Program-made: the position numbers and the translations under genes | Source: Leptodontidium sp. MPI-SDFR-AT-0119 | Taxonomy: Eukaryota; Ascomycota; Leotiomycetes; Helotiales; Leptodontidiaceae | Assembly: GCA_020726505.1 (NCBI GenBank) | Contig: JAHLEZ010000025.1 | Span: 310,001-374,000, forward strand | DNA: 64,000 bases | Direction of reading: 5' to 3' | Notes under the pieces: model-generated | Database searches by the model: none | The model's input: the letters and a program-made list of their open reading frames with translations, nothing else | What the model was told of the DNA's origin: nothing | In this document: in pieces, positions 37,707 to 49,929 of the stretch | Numbering within the stretch: the stretch's first letter is position 1 | How the letters are laid out: each line of letters begins with the position of its first letter

Positions 37707-38006
37707 TCAGTTATCACCTCCACACACTCGCTTGGTATTTCCTTCTCGTTGACCGTTTGTCATATCCCTCTCTTCTTCTTCGAGATCATCACTGAAGTTC
37801 CAGGCATCCTCCTTCACGCAGATGACGTTCGCCGCACAGGTAACGATCTCTTGAAGACTTTGACCCAAGCACATCCCCGCATCCGACACATACAAATGGT
37901 TGAATGTCTTTGTGTTGCTCGTCGGTGATTGAAAGTGATGACGCAATTCGCTCTTGTCACTGAACGACTCTTCGCAAAACGCATATTGGACACTTTCCCT
38001 CATCAT
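37707..38006 (-). CDS. Hypothetical ORF with one C2H2-like segment
   Basis: 99 codons from ATG 38006. Residues 8-20 read YAFCEESFSDKSELRHHF, which looks like a C2H2 finger whose first Cys has become Tyr and whose spacing to the second His is loose. The rest (WNFSDDLEEEERDMTNGQRE) is acidic. It begins immediately beside the LINE relic and could be a gene fragment or chance. Confidence 0.25.
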   Translation of the reverse strand: MMRESVQYAFCEESFSDKSELRHHFQSPTSNTKTFNHLYVSDAGMCLGQSLQEIVTCAANVICVKEDAWNFSDDLEEEERDMTNGQREGNTKRVCGGDN

Positions 38007-38010
38007 TCAG

Positions 38011-40850
38011 AGGGGTAAACGTGCGAAGAAGCCGCAAGCACTTGAGGCTAAGGTATAAAGGCTTCACCTGCTGATCCTAGCAACAGCTTGATCAACACTC
38101 CGGATGCCGCACTTCTCTAGGGACTGCCGAATGAACCCGACTTAAGTCCCCCCCCCCATTCCGCGCACCCCGCAATTTTACCACCTATAAATAACACTTA
38201 ATAACTCTACAACGCTTTAATTTTTATATAATCTTTTGTAATATTAGAATCTTTGCTAAATTTAAATTAATAGGTATAATTTCTTAATCTTTAGTTGTAA
38301 TTTGAGCTCTTTGGATAGCTTGAATATTTGCAAACTTGGAATTTGGGCTAGTTTGTACCTTTCGCTTTTTTCGTAGCTATAATTAATCTAATTTAGCATC
38401 TAATTGCTATATTTTTATCTTTGCCTGGCTAAGAACGAAGTTCTTTTGATTTAAAGCCTTAATAGCTTTTTTTAAAGAGTAGTCGACGTGTTAGAGGGTT
38501 ATTATGTAATAATTTAGATAAAGTGTTAAGTTATAACTTGAATTTTTTGTTAGCCTTCGGCATAGACTACACAATTAATGATTCCTCTACTTCCTTGATA
38601 GTTTAAAGGTTCTCCGAGGCATTAATTTTTAGCTTCTGATTACTATTCTTTAATAGTAATCGGCTTATTAGTGGTTTTGCTATACTTACTGGCTAGAGAC
38701 TAGTAGCTCTCTAGCTAGCTTTAATATTTATACCCGTTAAGCTCTCTTGCCGTGCCTTATAATAGTATATTAAGAAGTTACGCTTGCTAATTAGGGTAGA
38801 ATTAGTTATTAATACTAATAAATTGAGGTGTTTCTAGTAAGATGCCTTAAGAGGAAAAAAAATTGATAAATCTAAAGGTTATAAGACGTGTAACGTGTGT
38901 ATAGGTAAAAATAATAGAAATATGTTGTATTTTAAGTACTTTTATATAAATTTCGTAGTCTTATGATTTTCGTGGTTGTCTAAGACGAGTAATCGTGGTT
39001 CCTGGTCACGTGGTTGTGTTTAAGGGATAAAGACCTTTTTAAGCTACTCTAATATAGTAGCGTTGTTTGTTTATCTATTCTTTGTCGCTGTGAATTACTA
39101 GTTCTTAAATAAGTTAATATTTGCTAGGAACTATTATTACTAGACCAATTTTCCCTTATATATTATAAGTGGGGTGGTTTTGCGGTCGGTGGTAGAGATA
39201 TATTTAATAAACGAGGTTTAATTTCGGGAACTAGGCTATTGTCGTTAAATAAAACGTTGATTTATACGGCTAATAACTAAGTTATTAATTTTAAAGCCTT
39301 TTATAATTTCTACTTTATTTATGTTTTATTGATTTTTAGGTAGAATTACCTTAATAACTAGGATTTATAGTTTGTGGAACCATGGCTTAATAATATCGGA
39401 TGTTACGTTATTAACACATATAGAACTAATAGAATATTACTTCTTAGTGCTTAAGATAAGATTCCGCTTGAAAAATCGCTATACTTATTGTTTTCTGAGT
39501 AGTTTAGGGTCTTCTTAAAGTACGTAAAGTCGGTTCCTAAAAAGCCGTACTTGCGTATGAGTAATATTAAACCCTAATGTCTCTTGAGTTAAAATCTAGT
39601 GTGTAAAACGCTCTTTTAACATTATAGGTAGCCTTTACAAATGACTAGCAGCTTGTTAATAGGTGGTTATATTATAATATCGGCCCTGGAGAGTAGACTT
39701 TAGTATGCCCTATTCTTTTACGGCCTGTCGTAAGGACTTGTTATTTTTGATCGCATAAAGGGCCAAAACTACGTCGTCTTTAGTATATTTTAGTATAATA
39801 ATCGTTTTAACTAATATTCTAAAAATTAAGAAAATCGATAAGAGAATAAGATAATTATTAATTATTAAAAGTAAGTAAGTAAAAAAGCGGTGTGCTAAGC
39901 GAGGTGCGCGGAATGGGGGGGGTGCGCGGAATAGGGGGGTGGGGACTTACGGGCTGGATAAGGAAAAAGCTGCCGAAGCCCTTAAGAAGTGGTAGACTTT
40001 GCTACTACTAGGTGTAGTCACTGTCTTCTCCGACGGTTCGGAACAGTATGAGTTAGGCACGAAATTTGTCGGGTATAGGTATGCTGTTTATCAGAACGGC
40101 AAGCAACTCCATACCAGCTACGGCTACCGGCTATGGCGCGATTAATACCACGTCCCATGTCCTCGTTGCAGAGGCAATTGGAGCGTATAAAGGGCTGCAA
40201 CGAACACTCCGGGACGTCCCTACTATACAAAAAAATTGTCTAATGTACTGACAGCACCTCCGTTATTTAGTGCTTGAGAGGAAACGCATCCTCCGATGGT
40301 CCCCAGGTCACACTGAGATCGAAGGAAACGAAGCTGCGGATGAACTGGTAGACTAAGGTACCCGAAAACCTCAATAGGATGAGGGACCAGCCGGACAGCC
40401 TACTATCAGTGGAATTCGCTCCACATACCGTAGACTGTGAGACGAAGCTTTGGCCGAGCGGTGGGGAATTTGAGAAGAGACACTGTCTCTATTGTACTGT
40501 GGCTAAGGGGTCCCTTATGATACTTCAAAAGAACTTGACCTCCCACGCCCAACATTGCAATGCCTCCTTACGGCACGCACTTTACACGGAGACTTCTCTT
40601 GGTACCATTGGAAGTTCAATCACCCGGACGCGAAGATCATTTGGTCTTATCGTAGGAGGAAGTCGCCTGAACATCTTGTGATGTACCAAAAAGCTCAGAA
40701 GCTGTATAGACACCGGCCGGCGCGGCCACAACTCCCAGATAAAAAGAATGCGAAGGCATACCTGAATGCCCTCAAAGTACCTGAACCACACGGAGTTCTA
40801 CTTCAAAATCTACCCTCACGGGTAATGCTATACTTGGAACTTCAGATCCT
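38011..40850 (+). mobile_element. Tad1/I-like LINE 3' fragment (RNase H region), split
   Basis: Non-LTR retrotransposon ORF2 end, 5'-truncated. Before the insertion (38011-38144) it reads RGKRAKKPQALEAK... to CRMNPT. After it (39948 on) it reads YGLDKEKAAEALKKW and VVTVFSDGSE, the RNase H start. ATGYGAINTTSHVLVAEAIG is in a shifted frame at about 40120. The C-terminal tail HGDFSWYHWKFNHPDAK, RRRKSPEHLVMYQKAQKLYR and AYLNAL follows at about 40580-40780. Several stops and frameshifts make it dead. Fot1 element 3 occupies 38145-39947. Confidence 0.83.
38145..39947 (-). mobile_element. Fot1/pogo-like Tc1-mariner relic (element 3)
   Basis: 1803 bp, termini AGTCCCCCCC...ATTCCGCGCACC, TA duplications at 38143-38144 and 39948-39949. 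It is an inverted, diverged copy of element 2: its left end matches that element's right end and vice versa, including the doubled ATTCCxCGCACC motif at the transposase 5' side (39905-39940). The transposase frame is on the minus strand and RIP-damaged (for example stretches matching element 2 near 38850-38990). Confidence 0.87.
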
Positions 40851-42387
40851 CTTTAGGTTAGCGTTGTGCCGTCCTAGAAGACTTGTTTTTATATTGCTTT
40901 AAGTTGGAGCTCGTTTGGCTTTCTTTCTTTCTCTCTCGATGTACAAAATCAAAACCATATCACTTTCCTTTGTCGGGCTGGAAACAGCACGAACTCGGTC
41001 TCCCGGCAACATGCCACTCTCTTGTAGTGTACTACAACTTTGTACTGTCTGTATCTTTACTGTCACGTCTATCTCTGGCGTACTGTCCCAACTATCGAGG
41101 ATCAGCGAAGAACGGCCTTGGGCCAACGAGATATTGGAGCTTAATATTGTTTACTAAAGGCATTATGTATGTAGATGAGACCCTGGCTGGACACGTCCTT
41201 ATACCCTTCGGGTACCATCGTTGGACGGAAATGACCATCATCATCACATGGAACCCTTTTGTAGTTGGACCAAAGAATCATTGCCAAACTCCATACCGCC
41301 TAAGTTCGAGCATTGTTGATTGCAGACAGAACCTTCTCGAAAGCATTGTCGTCCATGAATTGTGATGATGCAGTAATTAGGTGAGTCAGAAGTATGTGGA
41401 TCCTCGACGACGATCAATGAACTCGTCTTGCTTCCGATGTTCTCGTCATGGTCAGATTTAGCAACTCCGACGACGCCGCGGAAACGAGCTACCTGTTCAG
41501 CCTCACTAGGAAGGGGCAAGGTAGCTCCAGTCTCCTTGGGAAAGCTGTTTGCAAAGTTCGAAGATTATAGTCCCTCCCGACTGGCCTCTTACTTGATGTT
41601 TTGTTGGCCTTAACTAAAAGCCCCTCGACTGGCCTTATATCGGAGGTCTTTCAGCTCGATATTCAAACGACTGACTCTTCGCACATGGGGAGAGGCATCT
41701 TCCTCAGGTCTTTACAAGCTGATATGCCCGATAGCTTCAGGCGTTAAACTTTCACAACGGCGGGGAGATATCTACGAATCCTTTATTTCCCGAGGAATCG
41801 ATTATAAACTATTATGGGCGTGTATGTAGTTGGATCCTGATCACCAATATCGCTAACTGGACCCAGTCTTCGTATTCAAGAATTAGATATCTTGGCGTTC
41901 CTGTTGTGTTTGTTCACCACTTTCTACACGATTATTTATTATTATATTAAACGTTGTATTCGTGAAGTTGATTCTGAGATTTGGAGGGGTGATTCGCTCC
42001 TAAGAGGTTTGGTGGGGTAAAAGAAATTCCAGCTAGTCAGTTGTACGGCTGTAATTGGATCTGCGTCTTTCACCAATCAACTCCAGACACGGCTGCGAGT
42101 GGTTGTGGCATTTCTCTTACAGCATCCTGCTGCAGCCACATGAAGGGCAGGAAGACATGATTCGCCAACATCCATGTTCGCGCCTTTTCAGCTGAAACCA
42201 AGGAGGGTTTGGGGGATCTCGTCCATAATAATCAGAACTACAGCCCCTCTCAACTTTCTTACCCGAAACCCCTCGACACCCTCCTCCATCTAAGCCGCAT
42301 TAGGTTTTATAGCAAGTCCATGTTGTCAGCGGTATCCGGTCGCTCTTGAAAACAAGACCTTTGAACCCACGATATAGAACAATAGCA
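40851..42387. other. Intergenic between the LINE relic and the ankyrin-CorA gene
   Basis: A plus-strand frame at 40883-41365 is not protein-like. A minus-strand frame at about 41519-41244 (VARFRGVVGVAKSDHDENIG, SLIVVEDPHTSDS) has plausible composition but no family, and is left uncalled. Confidence 0.4.
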
Positions 42388-45300
42388 ATGGCGAATATTG
42401 CTACTCCACAAGTCTTGTTTCCCTCTCCTAATTTTGCGGCTCCTCAGTCTCAAGTGACTGGCGATCCGCTCCCCGGGTCTGGACCAGCTCTCGGATCCCA
42501 GTACACTGTCTTCTCCCCCTTCGTGACCACGGACAAAACATGCCATGACATCTACAATGAGCTGAAGACGAAAGCACCAAATCCTTTCATTCGGTGGCCA
42601 ACTATGACCGATGAGCAGCAAATGACCATCAGCGACTTGTTCTCCGTCATCGTCACCCGCGATTTGGTCCACGAAGCAGAAACCGTCCTTACGTCGCCTG
42701 GTATGCAAAGCATGTTCGAGCCGAACACCAGCGTCGACCCGCACAATCTCATCATCGTTGACAACAACGGCAACATATTTACGTTTCTGAGATGGGCTTC
42801 GCTGTTCGGGTCAGTTGCGATGCTGCAAGTACTCTTCCATGCCAAGACAATTGGGCAGAGGGTTTTCGACGTCAATTTTGTGGATATACACAATTACACG
42901 CCTCTAGAAAGTGTGTGTAGTATTGGGGTCGCCCTCAGCAGGAATGAAAAGGCCGATTGTCTCTTCCACGTTCCAGGGTTCGAGGTGAGCAAAACGAGGC
43001 CGTTCGCGTTGCAGAATGCCATACAAACGAGTGCATTCAGCATGAACTTGCAAGATAAGAGCGGCCGAGATGAGAGTTTGGTGGGGATACTTCTAGAGAA
43101 GGGTGCGGATGTCGATCTGGTGGGTGGTTTCTTCGGCACTTGTCTCGAGGCTGCCTCGTTTTTCTCCAGTAGTGAGATGATGTACCGACTCATTGCCTTG
43201 TCTAAGTCGAAGACCAGGACTCTCAACACTGGTGGGGCGAGATATTGGAGTCTGCTGCAAGCAGTTTCATGTCTAGGAAGGTTGGATGTTGTGAAGCACT
43301 TGCTTGATTTGGTCGAGACAATGGTGAGCGAAGAAGGCGGCGTTTATGGATGTGCCGTTACAGCTGCAGCGAAAGGCCTGACACAGCATCTCGCGGACAC
43401 TTATATCACAGATGCGATCACAAAGAACTTCTGGGGCTGCCATAGGAATTTGCAGGATGGCCCACAGCAGTACCTCGATATCGTTGAACTTCTTTTAGCC
43501 AAGGGCGCAGATGTGACCTGTATGTCGAGGATTTTCATTATCAATCCATTGAGCGCAGCTGTATCTTCTAACCATCCACCGATCCTGCGAGCTCTTTTGG
43601 ATAAATCCCAGACAAGTATAGATCAGACAAGTATAGATATTACAACCAAGATCCAAGATATCTACGCGGAAGCTCTCACGACGGCAGCAATGACTATGCC
43701 GCCAGTTTCAGTCGGCGCCTCAGCAATGCTCGATCTGCTGATGGCAACTGGAATTGCAGACCCCAATCGCTGCTCGAGCCGAATGGATGGGTGGTATCCT
43801 CTCCAAGTAGCAGCGCTGTTCGGTCATGTTCCCCACGTATCCTATCTCGTCGCCCGCAAAGCGGAAGTACATTTGAACAAGGGCGTCTTCGGTGGCCCCA
43901 TCAGAGCCACTATCCTAACTTCAATTATGCATTGGCAGGAATCAGAGACTATTTGCAAGCTCCTCCTCGATAATGTTATTGTCCGTTCTCCCGCATTCAG
44001 CGCTGGAGATCGCCAGTATAGCAACATACTACACCTCGCGATATCCAACGGCCTCCTAAATGTCGTTTCATACCTGTTGATGAAGGGTGTTGACTGTCAG
44101 GTGAGAGATCTAGGGCAGCGCACGGTCTTGCATATTGCTACCATGCGAGGGAGTATCGAAATGATCAGAACACTCCTCGAGAGCAGGAACATGAGTGATG
44201 AGATTATCGAGGCTGAGGATTCTTGGGGAAGAACCGCATTTCAGATCGCCGAAGAGGAAAGCAGGAAAGCCCAGGATCTTGTCAGTAAGGCGCAGGGAGT
44301 CAACTTTTATCCCAACAGCGCATCTTCCCCGTCCCCTACATTGGGAAATTTGGTCCAACTTTCTCGTCAATGGGCAGCTATCCTCAACATGATGCAGCCT
44401 CTGGAGCTCCGTGCTCTGGCAGATGGAGAGACGCGACATCATGCTGGAAGCCGCGTTTTGGGACCCAAAATCAAAGCTCAAGCTAAATCGGACATGGCAA
44501 AGCCGGTTGTGGTGCCACTACCTCGCGGCTCTGGGCTTGGATTTCAAGCCACGATCGTTGACTTCGAAGTTGATGTGGAACATGACCTTGAAACTCACCG
44601 GATGAAAAAACCATCCATTGATGAGGTACTCTATACTTCCAACCCCCACCAAATCATGTCAATGCAGGAAGTTGCAGCAAATGCCTTTGATCCACAACCG
44701 CTCGTGGCGGCACTTCCAGGACAACCAGTTGCGCAACCGTATCCTGGGACTTCCTCCACTTATCGTGATCCTGAGCTAAGATGGATCCACTTACCCGCGA
44801 ATAATGTGAGTACAAGCCGTCTCGCCTTACTCCAGAGCTAACTGACATGCTCGATTAGATGGCTTGGGTCGAGGTACGTTGGCGTTTTGCCCGTGACGAA
44901 CTAATTACTGAGCAACTGACGTCTGCGAAGGACCTCGTCAATAATATCAGAATGACGCAACAGGAACCGATGCCAGCAGTCAGCAAAGAGCTTTGGGGGG
45001 TAGACCTGCAATCAACCTCGCCAGACTCCGCCCCTCACATGAATTCCATTGCCCCGCAGTGCAAACTTATTTCCCTAGGTATATGAATCAAAAACATTTT
45101 ATTCCAGGAAACTTGCTGAGACGCGAATCTGTTCCAGACAGGAAACCAACAAGTTCCAATTCGAGTCAAATGCTACCTTTCTTTTTATGTGTAAGTCTCG
45201 AACCTAATCGCCTTAAGCCCGCCCCAAAAGCTTCCAGCTGATAGTAGAAAGCTCCCATACATCCATTGGGAGACGACTCAAGGACAGGATGACACAATGA

Positions 45301-47090
45301 GGATCCTGGAAGGGAAATCAAGCAAAGAAGCTGACCCTTCGGATACGCTTCTCCAAACCTACATTGGCAAAAATCCGCCGTTACACATCCGTCGAACCCT
45401 GGATCAATACTACTACTCAAGACTGAAAGATACGAAACTAAGAGACCACGACCAAGTGGCGAATCGAGCAAGAGATGAAGATCTCAAGTTTCGCTATTTG
45501 ACCGATTCTGTAACCGAGTTCTCCAGATGGTGCAGCGGAGTCAGAGAGCAGGAACAGATTATTCTCAATTCCCAATCTCGCTCAGCTGTGACGCAAGATG
45601 CAAAAGACGAGTTTGTAGAACTGACAGAAGCTATCAAAGAGCTAGATCGCCTCGAAAGACTCATGTATAATTCGTCGTCAACTGTTAAGAAAGAAGATAT
45701 CCCTCGAGTTCTCGTCAATGAAAGAGTGGAAGATAGCCCCATCATCATGGTAGACCAGCTCTGGGTCTGGGTCTTGGACGACAGTATGTCATCGACTTCC
45801 AGCCTGAAAAGAATAACTAACATCCAACCCTCGACAGACACCGTTATCAGCAGCTTTCCTCCGCGAAGACAGGGCATGCAGAAGATGGGCCTCGACCCCA
45901 ACAACAAGACGGATATTCTGCGATCGATATCCAAGTACCTGCGAATGTCGGATCGCAGCCCGGTGCGGCACCCGCGAGACCTTGTCAATCTGATTGTAGC
46001 CCAAAGCCTCGCCGTCCTGCTCGACAACAAGAACCGTATCCAAGAGTTAGACTTCATCACCACATTTAGCACACAAGCCGCATCCGTAGTAAGTGATGCG
46101 ACATCCTGTGGGGTGGTCATTACTTCTTCCTGCTAACCAGGTCTCAGTTAGACAAAACGGCGAAGCTGCTGCAACTCTTCGTCAAGTCGTTCGAGCAATA
46201 CGGGACCCGGTCGGAGGTACCTGGCGATGTCTTCGAGATCGTGTTCAGCGTCACCAAGGAAACGCTGCTCTTCCGAGAGGTGCAGGATATCCGGGACGAG
46301 CTCGGCATGCTCTCGGCTCTGTTCCAGGACCAGCTGGATGTGCTGGCTGGCGCGGAGAAGATCTTCTACCACCAGGAACTGCTGAAGAATAAGGAGAATG
46401 AGGATAAACCGTCGTTCCAGATTGACACGACGCAGTTGGGTCTAGCAAGAGCGAGAGTTGCGAAGCATCAACGAGATGTGAAGCGCATGGAGGGTCAAGC
46501 GGTTCAGGCCTATGAGATGGTATGTTAGATACTTTGGGATTGTGGAATAACATCCACTAAAAGCATTGGCTGTAGCTGAAAGACCTGCTGGATTTGAAGC
46601 AACAGCAAGCAAATGTGCTCGAGGCCCGCCAGTCCCGGAAACAGGCTGTGATCGCAGCGAAGCAGGGCAAGGTCGTCCTTGTATTCACCGTTGTGACGAT
46701 TATCTTCGTAAGTCTTCTAATACGATGCGTTATTCGGTACTAGATGCGTGTATAAGAGAATGCTCACTATCGTCGCCCACAGCTACCGCTGACATTCATG
46801 ACCACGATCTTCACGTTGAACGTGTCAACCTTCCCGAAACAGGTGGTTCCAGCCACGAATGTGCTTCAAGCTTCGACGACACTCGATGGGCGATATGTGT
46901 TCCCATTGATAGATAAGCGCATCCTCCCTCGAATAAAGAGAGTTCCCTTTGCTGATAATTTTATGCAGTGAGCGTTACTATCGCGATGTCGGTCCCCTTG
47001 ATCATCATCGCGTTCAAAGTTGACACGATGTCGGCGTGGGTGTCGAGAACCGCTCTTTATAGGAAGTTCTTTAAGAAGGATGACGAGTAA
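42388..47090 (+). CDS. Ankyrin-repeat protein with C-terminal CorA-like membrane domain
   Basis: Ten exons: 42388-44805, 44859-44873, 44931-44999, 45079-45190, 45238-45783, 45838-46088, 46148-46519, 46576-46707, 46783-46898, 46973-47090. The total is 4149 nt, 1382 aa, all phases consistent. Exon 1 (806 aa) holds degenerate ankyrin repeats: YTPLESVCSIGVALS, VGILLEKGADVDLVGG, YLDIVELLLAKGADVT, YPLQVAALFGHVPHVSYLVA, ILHLAISNGLLNVVSYLLMKG. The second half is the fungal CorA-like domain: LPYIHWETT, IRRTLDQYYYSRL, MVDQLWVWVLDD, LVNLIVAQSLAVL, then VFTVVTIIFLPLTFMTTIFT (TM1), NVSTFP in place of the GMN motif, and SVPLIIIAFKVDTMSAW (TM2). Divalent-cation transport is not assured without GMN. The gene is intact. 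Confidence 0.92.
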
Positions 47091-47289
47091 AGGTTGAATT
47101 GGTTTAGTTGATTTTTAGTATGTCGTTGGGGGTAATATTATTGTTTTAATTTGGAATTTGGGGAAATGATGGGTTCGCGTTCGCACGACACGGTCTAGGA
47201 AAATCGGATTTGGTACACATAAGATATATAATTAATGCCACCAGTTCTTCTCCACACCAAGAGTACTCCTACAAAATAGTATTGAGAGC
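47091..47289. other. 3' flank of the ankyrin-CorA gene
   Basis: Boundary between normal-composition and AT-rich sequence; nothing else seen. Confidence 0.4.
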
Positions 47290-48460
47290 CAGCCAACCGC
47301 CCAGTAGATTCAAGCTATAGACGAGATTATAGAGGCTTTGGTTCTGGAGGATGAAGAAGAGGCGGAGCTAGTTCTTAAGCATACTATTCGGCGACTTTAC
47401 TTAGCCCTGATCTGCTATACTATTAGCAGCGTGCTATTCAAATCGCCGTCTTGAGTTTTTGTGCTATGTTAAGTAGGAAAGTCCGTGGGAAAGGCCGAGG
47501 GTTGTGGGAGGAGCTGGGGAATTTCAATAGCCACTTGTTAGCTCTAACTTGGACTACTTAGCTCGTGCTTTTTAATTATATTTGTTTTCAAGAGTAAGAC
47601 GACGAAGACTAAATCCCCGTGTTCCTTACTAAGATCTATAAGAAGTTCTTTTAATAGCTGGCTAAGACTCTATTTAGGTATATTTTATAGTAGAAACTCT
47701 ACTTGTCTAAGATTAAAAAGGCTGCAATTGTAAAACACTAAGCCCGGTGGTTACTAGACGGGTAGACGGTAGAATATCGCGGGGTAGAATTATAAATGTC
47801 CTAAATCTCTGACTTAATAGTGTCTAAGTATTAATAAGCCTATGCCCTATTCTACGATAAGCTAATGTTCTAAGCCAAGGACCTGACTCCCATGGGATCG
47901 TAAAGGCTAAAAGACAATCTAAATCTAGAAGATTTTAGAAGGTCGTGGTTCTCACATCCAAGTAATTCCGAGTTCCTAGAGGGTGTTAAGCTAGCTCTAT
48001 TCCAGCGGATCTAGGGTAATGTTAAGCTCCAGGCTATGTTCTTAACTAAGGATAAGGATAGAAGCATGGCCTTATGTCCTAAGGTTATAAACATTTACAA
48101 AGCATATGTCTAAGAGTTCCTGAAGCGGGCATTAATATTATGTTATATCTCACTTGGCCCGCCGTTACGAGAACCCGAGTTATTATTAGTGATATGGCGG
48201 AATAATACTCGGTAGCGCTATTTGTTAATATAAGAGAAGCTAGTTATAATCTACACCTAGTATCACAAGGGTTAGCAATAGTCTGGTGTGTATAAGGACA
48301 ACATTCGGTTCTTACTAAAGGCTATTAGGGATCTGCTAATTTCGTACGTTGTATATGTCCTGCCTTTAAGGCAGTTGTTTCTTAGATAATAGACTCTAGG
48401 TGCACTTTATGCCTTACCTTTGCCTTTATTTAGCTCGAAGGCAGGAGTTTCTTTAATTAA
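47290..48460 (+). pseudogene. RIP-damaged relic resembling RecQ/telomere-linked-helicase-type proteins
   Basis: A long plus-strand frame, broken almost only by TAG/TAA/TGA. It reads LWEELGNFNSHLLALTWTT (about 47500), LVLFNYICFQE, IPVFLTKIYKKFF, LYLSKIKKAAIVKH, VEYRGVEL, then EFLKRALILCYISLGPPLRE (about 48120), ELLLVIWRNNTR, SGVYKDNIRFLLKAI and VLPLRQLFLR (about 48365). I recognise this from the region upstream of the helicase domain in large fungal RecQ-like/TLH proteins (with DUF3505-type zinc fingers). No helicase motifs are found in the window, so it is truncated as well as mutated. The family call rests on memory of related proteins. Confidence 0.5.
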
Positions 48461-49354
48461 GGGATAAAGGGATGTGTTCTTATTTTAGAAAATCATAGAT
48501 TTAAGGGCGGATCTATATAATAGTGGCTTATTAGTAATAAGTCGCTGTTATTAAAGAGATATTTTTAACTGCTAATTCTTTATACGAGTCTCTATAAGTA
48601 AGTTTTTTAAGATACGAAGCCAGCTCTTAATTAGCGTTTCTCTTATATATGTCCTCGTAGGCTTTATATTACTCCCTAGCGTGTATTGACTTGTTACTTG
48701 GTTAGAGTTAACACTAAGTGTATTAGAGGCAGTGTTAACTTTAGGGGTATTAGTATTAAGAGAGCTAGGTAAGGGAACGGAGGAAGAAGACGATATATCG
48801 GCGTCTTTAGTAGGAGATTACTTTATTAGACAAGGGACAACTTTCGGCTTAATTCGGCGAGTTAGAGGGAAAGGTATCTTGAAAAGGGGTTATTAGTTTC
48901 TTTGGTTTTGTAATAAAGAGGAGGAGGAGGGCGAAGCTTTAGTTAATTTTACGAGGGGTGCGGTGAACTTAGGTGTTATTTATTAAGAACTTGTTACTTA
49001 GTATAGGCCTTTTCTATATCGAGCTAATTTCGTAATAACTAACTTATAAGGGAATTAAGGGGGGGGGATGTTTACTATCTTCTTAAACAGGCTAGAAAAG
49101 AGTTATATATAATGTGACGCTTGCTTTAGAAAAATAATAATTACGTGTGACAGCGGCTTTATATATTAATATTAAACATATAAAGATAACAAGAGTTTCT
49201 TAGAATCTATAACTAAGTAAGAAAGAAGGTAAGGAGAGAAGAGCTTTATATATAAAAAGGGGAAACGCTATAAGGCCAATTACTCTCCGTAAGGCCCGGC
49301 TGGCTGGCATACCGGAAATAAGGCTCTAGGCGCTCCTAACCGTCATAGTTAAGT
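48461..49354. other. AT-rich degenerate DNA
   Basis: The frame of the preceding relic stays partly open to about 48990, but I recognise nothing in it. It includes a G-run at about 49062 and a purine-rich stretch at 49200-49260. Probably repeat debris. Confidence 0.4.
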
Positions 49355-49925
49355 AAAGACTATTTCTCTAGTACACGATACTTATATTTAAAAAGTTACT
49401 TTGCGATTTAACTTAATAAATAAAAATTACCTAAGTACTTTACTACCTTAAGTTAAGCTATTAAAGAATTAAAGGCAAATAACCCCAGTTTAAATTAAAG
49501 AGTATCAAGAGAAGGTTAACTTAATACTTTACAAAGTAATTATATTACGCGTAAACATTACGTTTATAACTTTAAGACTTTCTTACTTCTTAACTAACCC
49601 CTCTTTAGAGCACCTTACGATAATTAACTGGATTATTTATTACCTCTTTAAAACCCGATTTTTAGCGATCACTTATAATTACAAGTTACGCGACTCCCAG
49701 CTTATTATAGCTTTAGATACTTTATTTATAAGCAATCTTAATACTAAGCGTTCTTTTAATAATTATATTATAATACTTTTTAGAGGTTTAATCTTATAAA
49801 GAGTGGTTTTGTAAGATATAGTTACTACTTTAATTACATAGGCTAAGCTTTTAGGGGTTAAGTACACGACTAAGGAGATTATAGCTTTATAACGTTTCTT
49901 TTAAGAGTTACGTCTTAAGTTAAAG
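49355..49925 (+). pseudogene. Ty1/Copia pol remnant (RT end and RNase H)
   Basis: One plus-strand frame reads KEYQEKVNLILYKVIILRVN, SYFLTNPSLEHLTIINWIIY, YLFKTRFLAITYN, LFRGLIL and DIVTTLIT, then AKLLG and ELRLKL. This aligns with the Copia RNase H segment (YQxxVGSxLYxxxxTRPDI, RFLxNPxxEHLxAAxRxxxYL, LFGGxIxWR, TVTTSxTEAELL). Stops are TAA/TAG at expected Gln, Trp and Glu positions. It runs directly into the LTR-like repeat at 49930. Confidence 0.75.
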
Positions 49926-49929
49926 GTAT

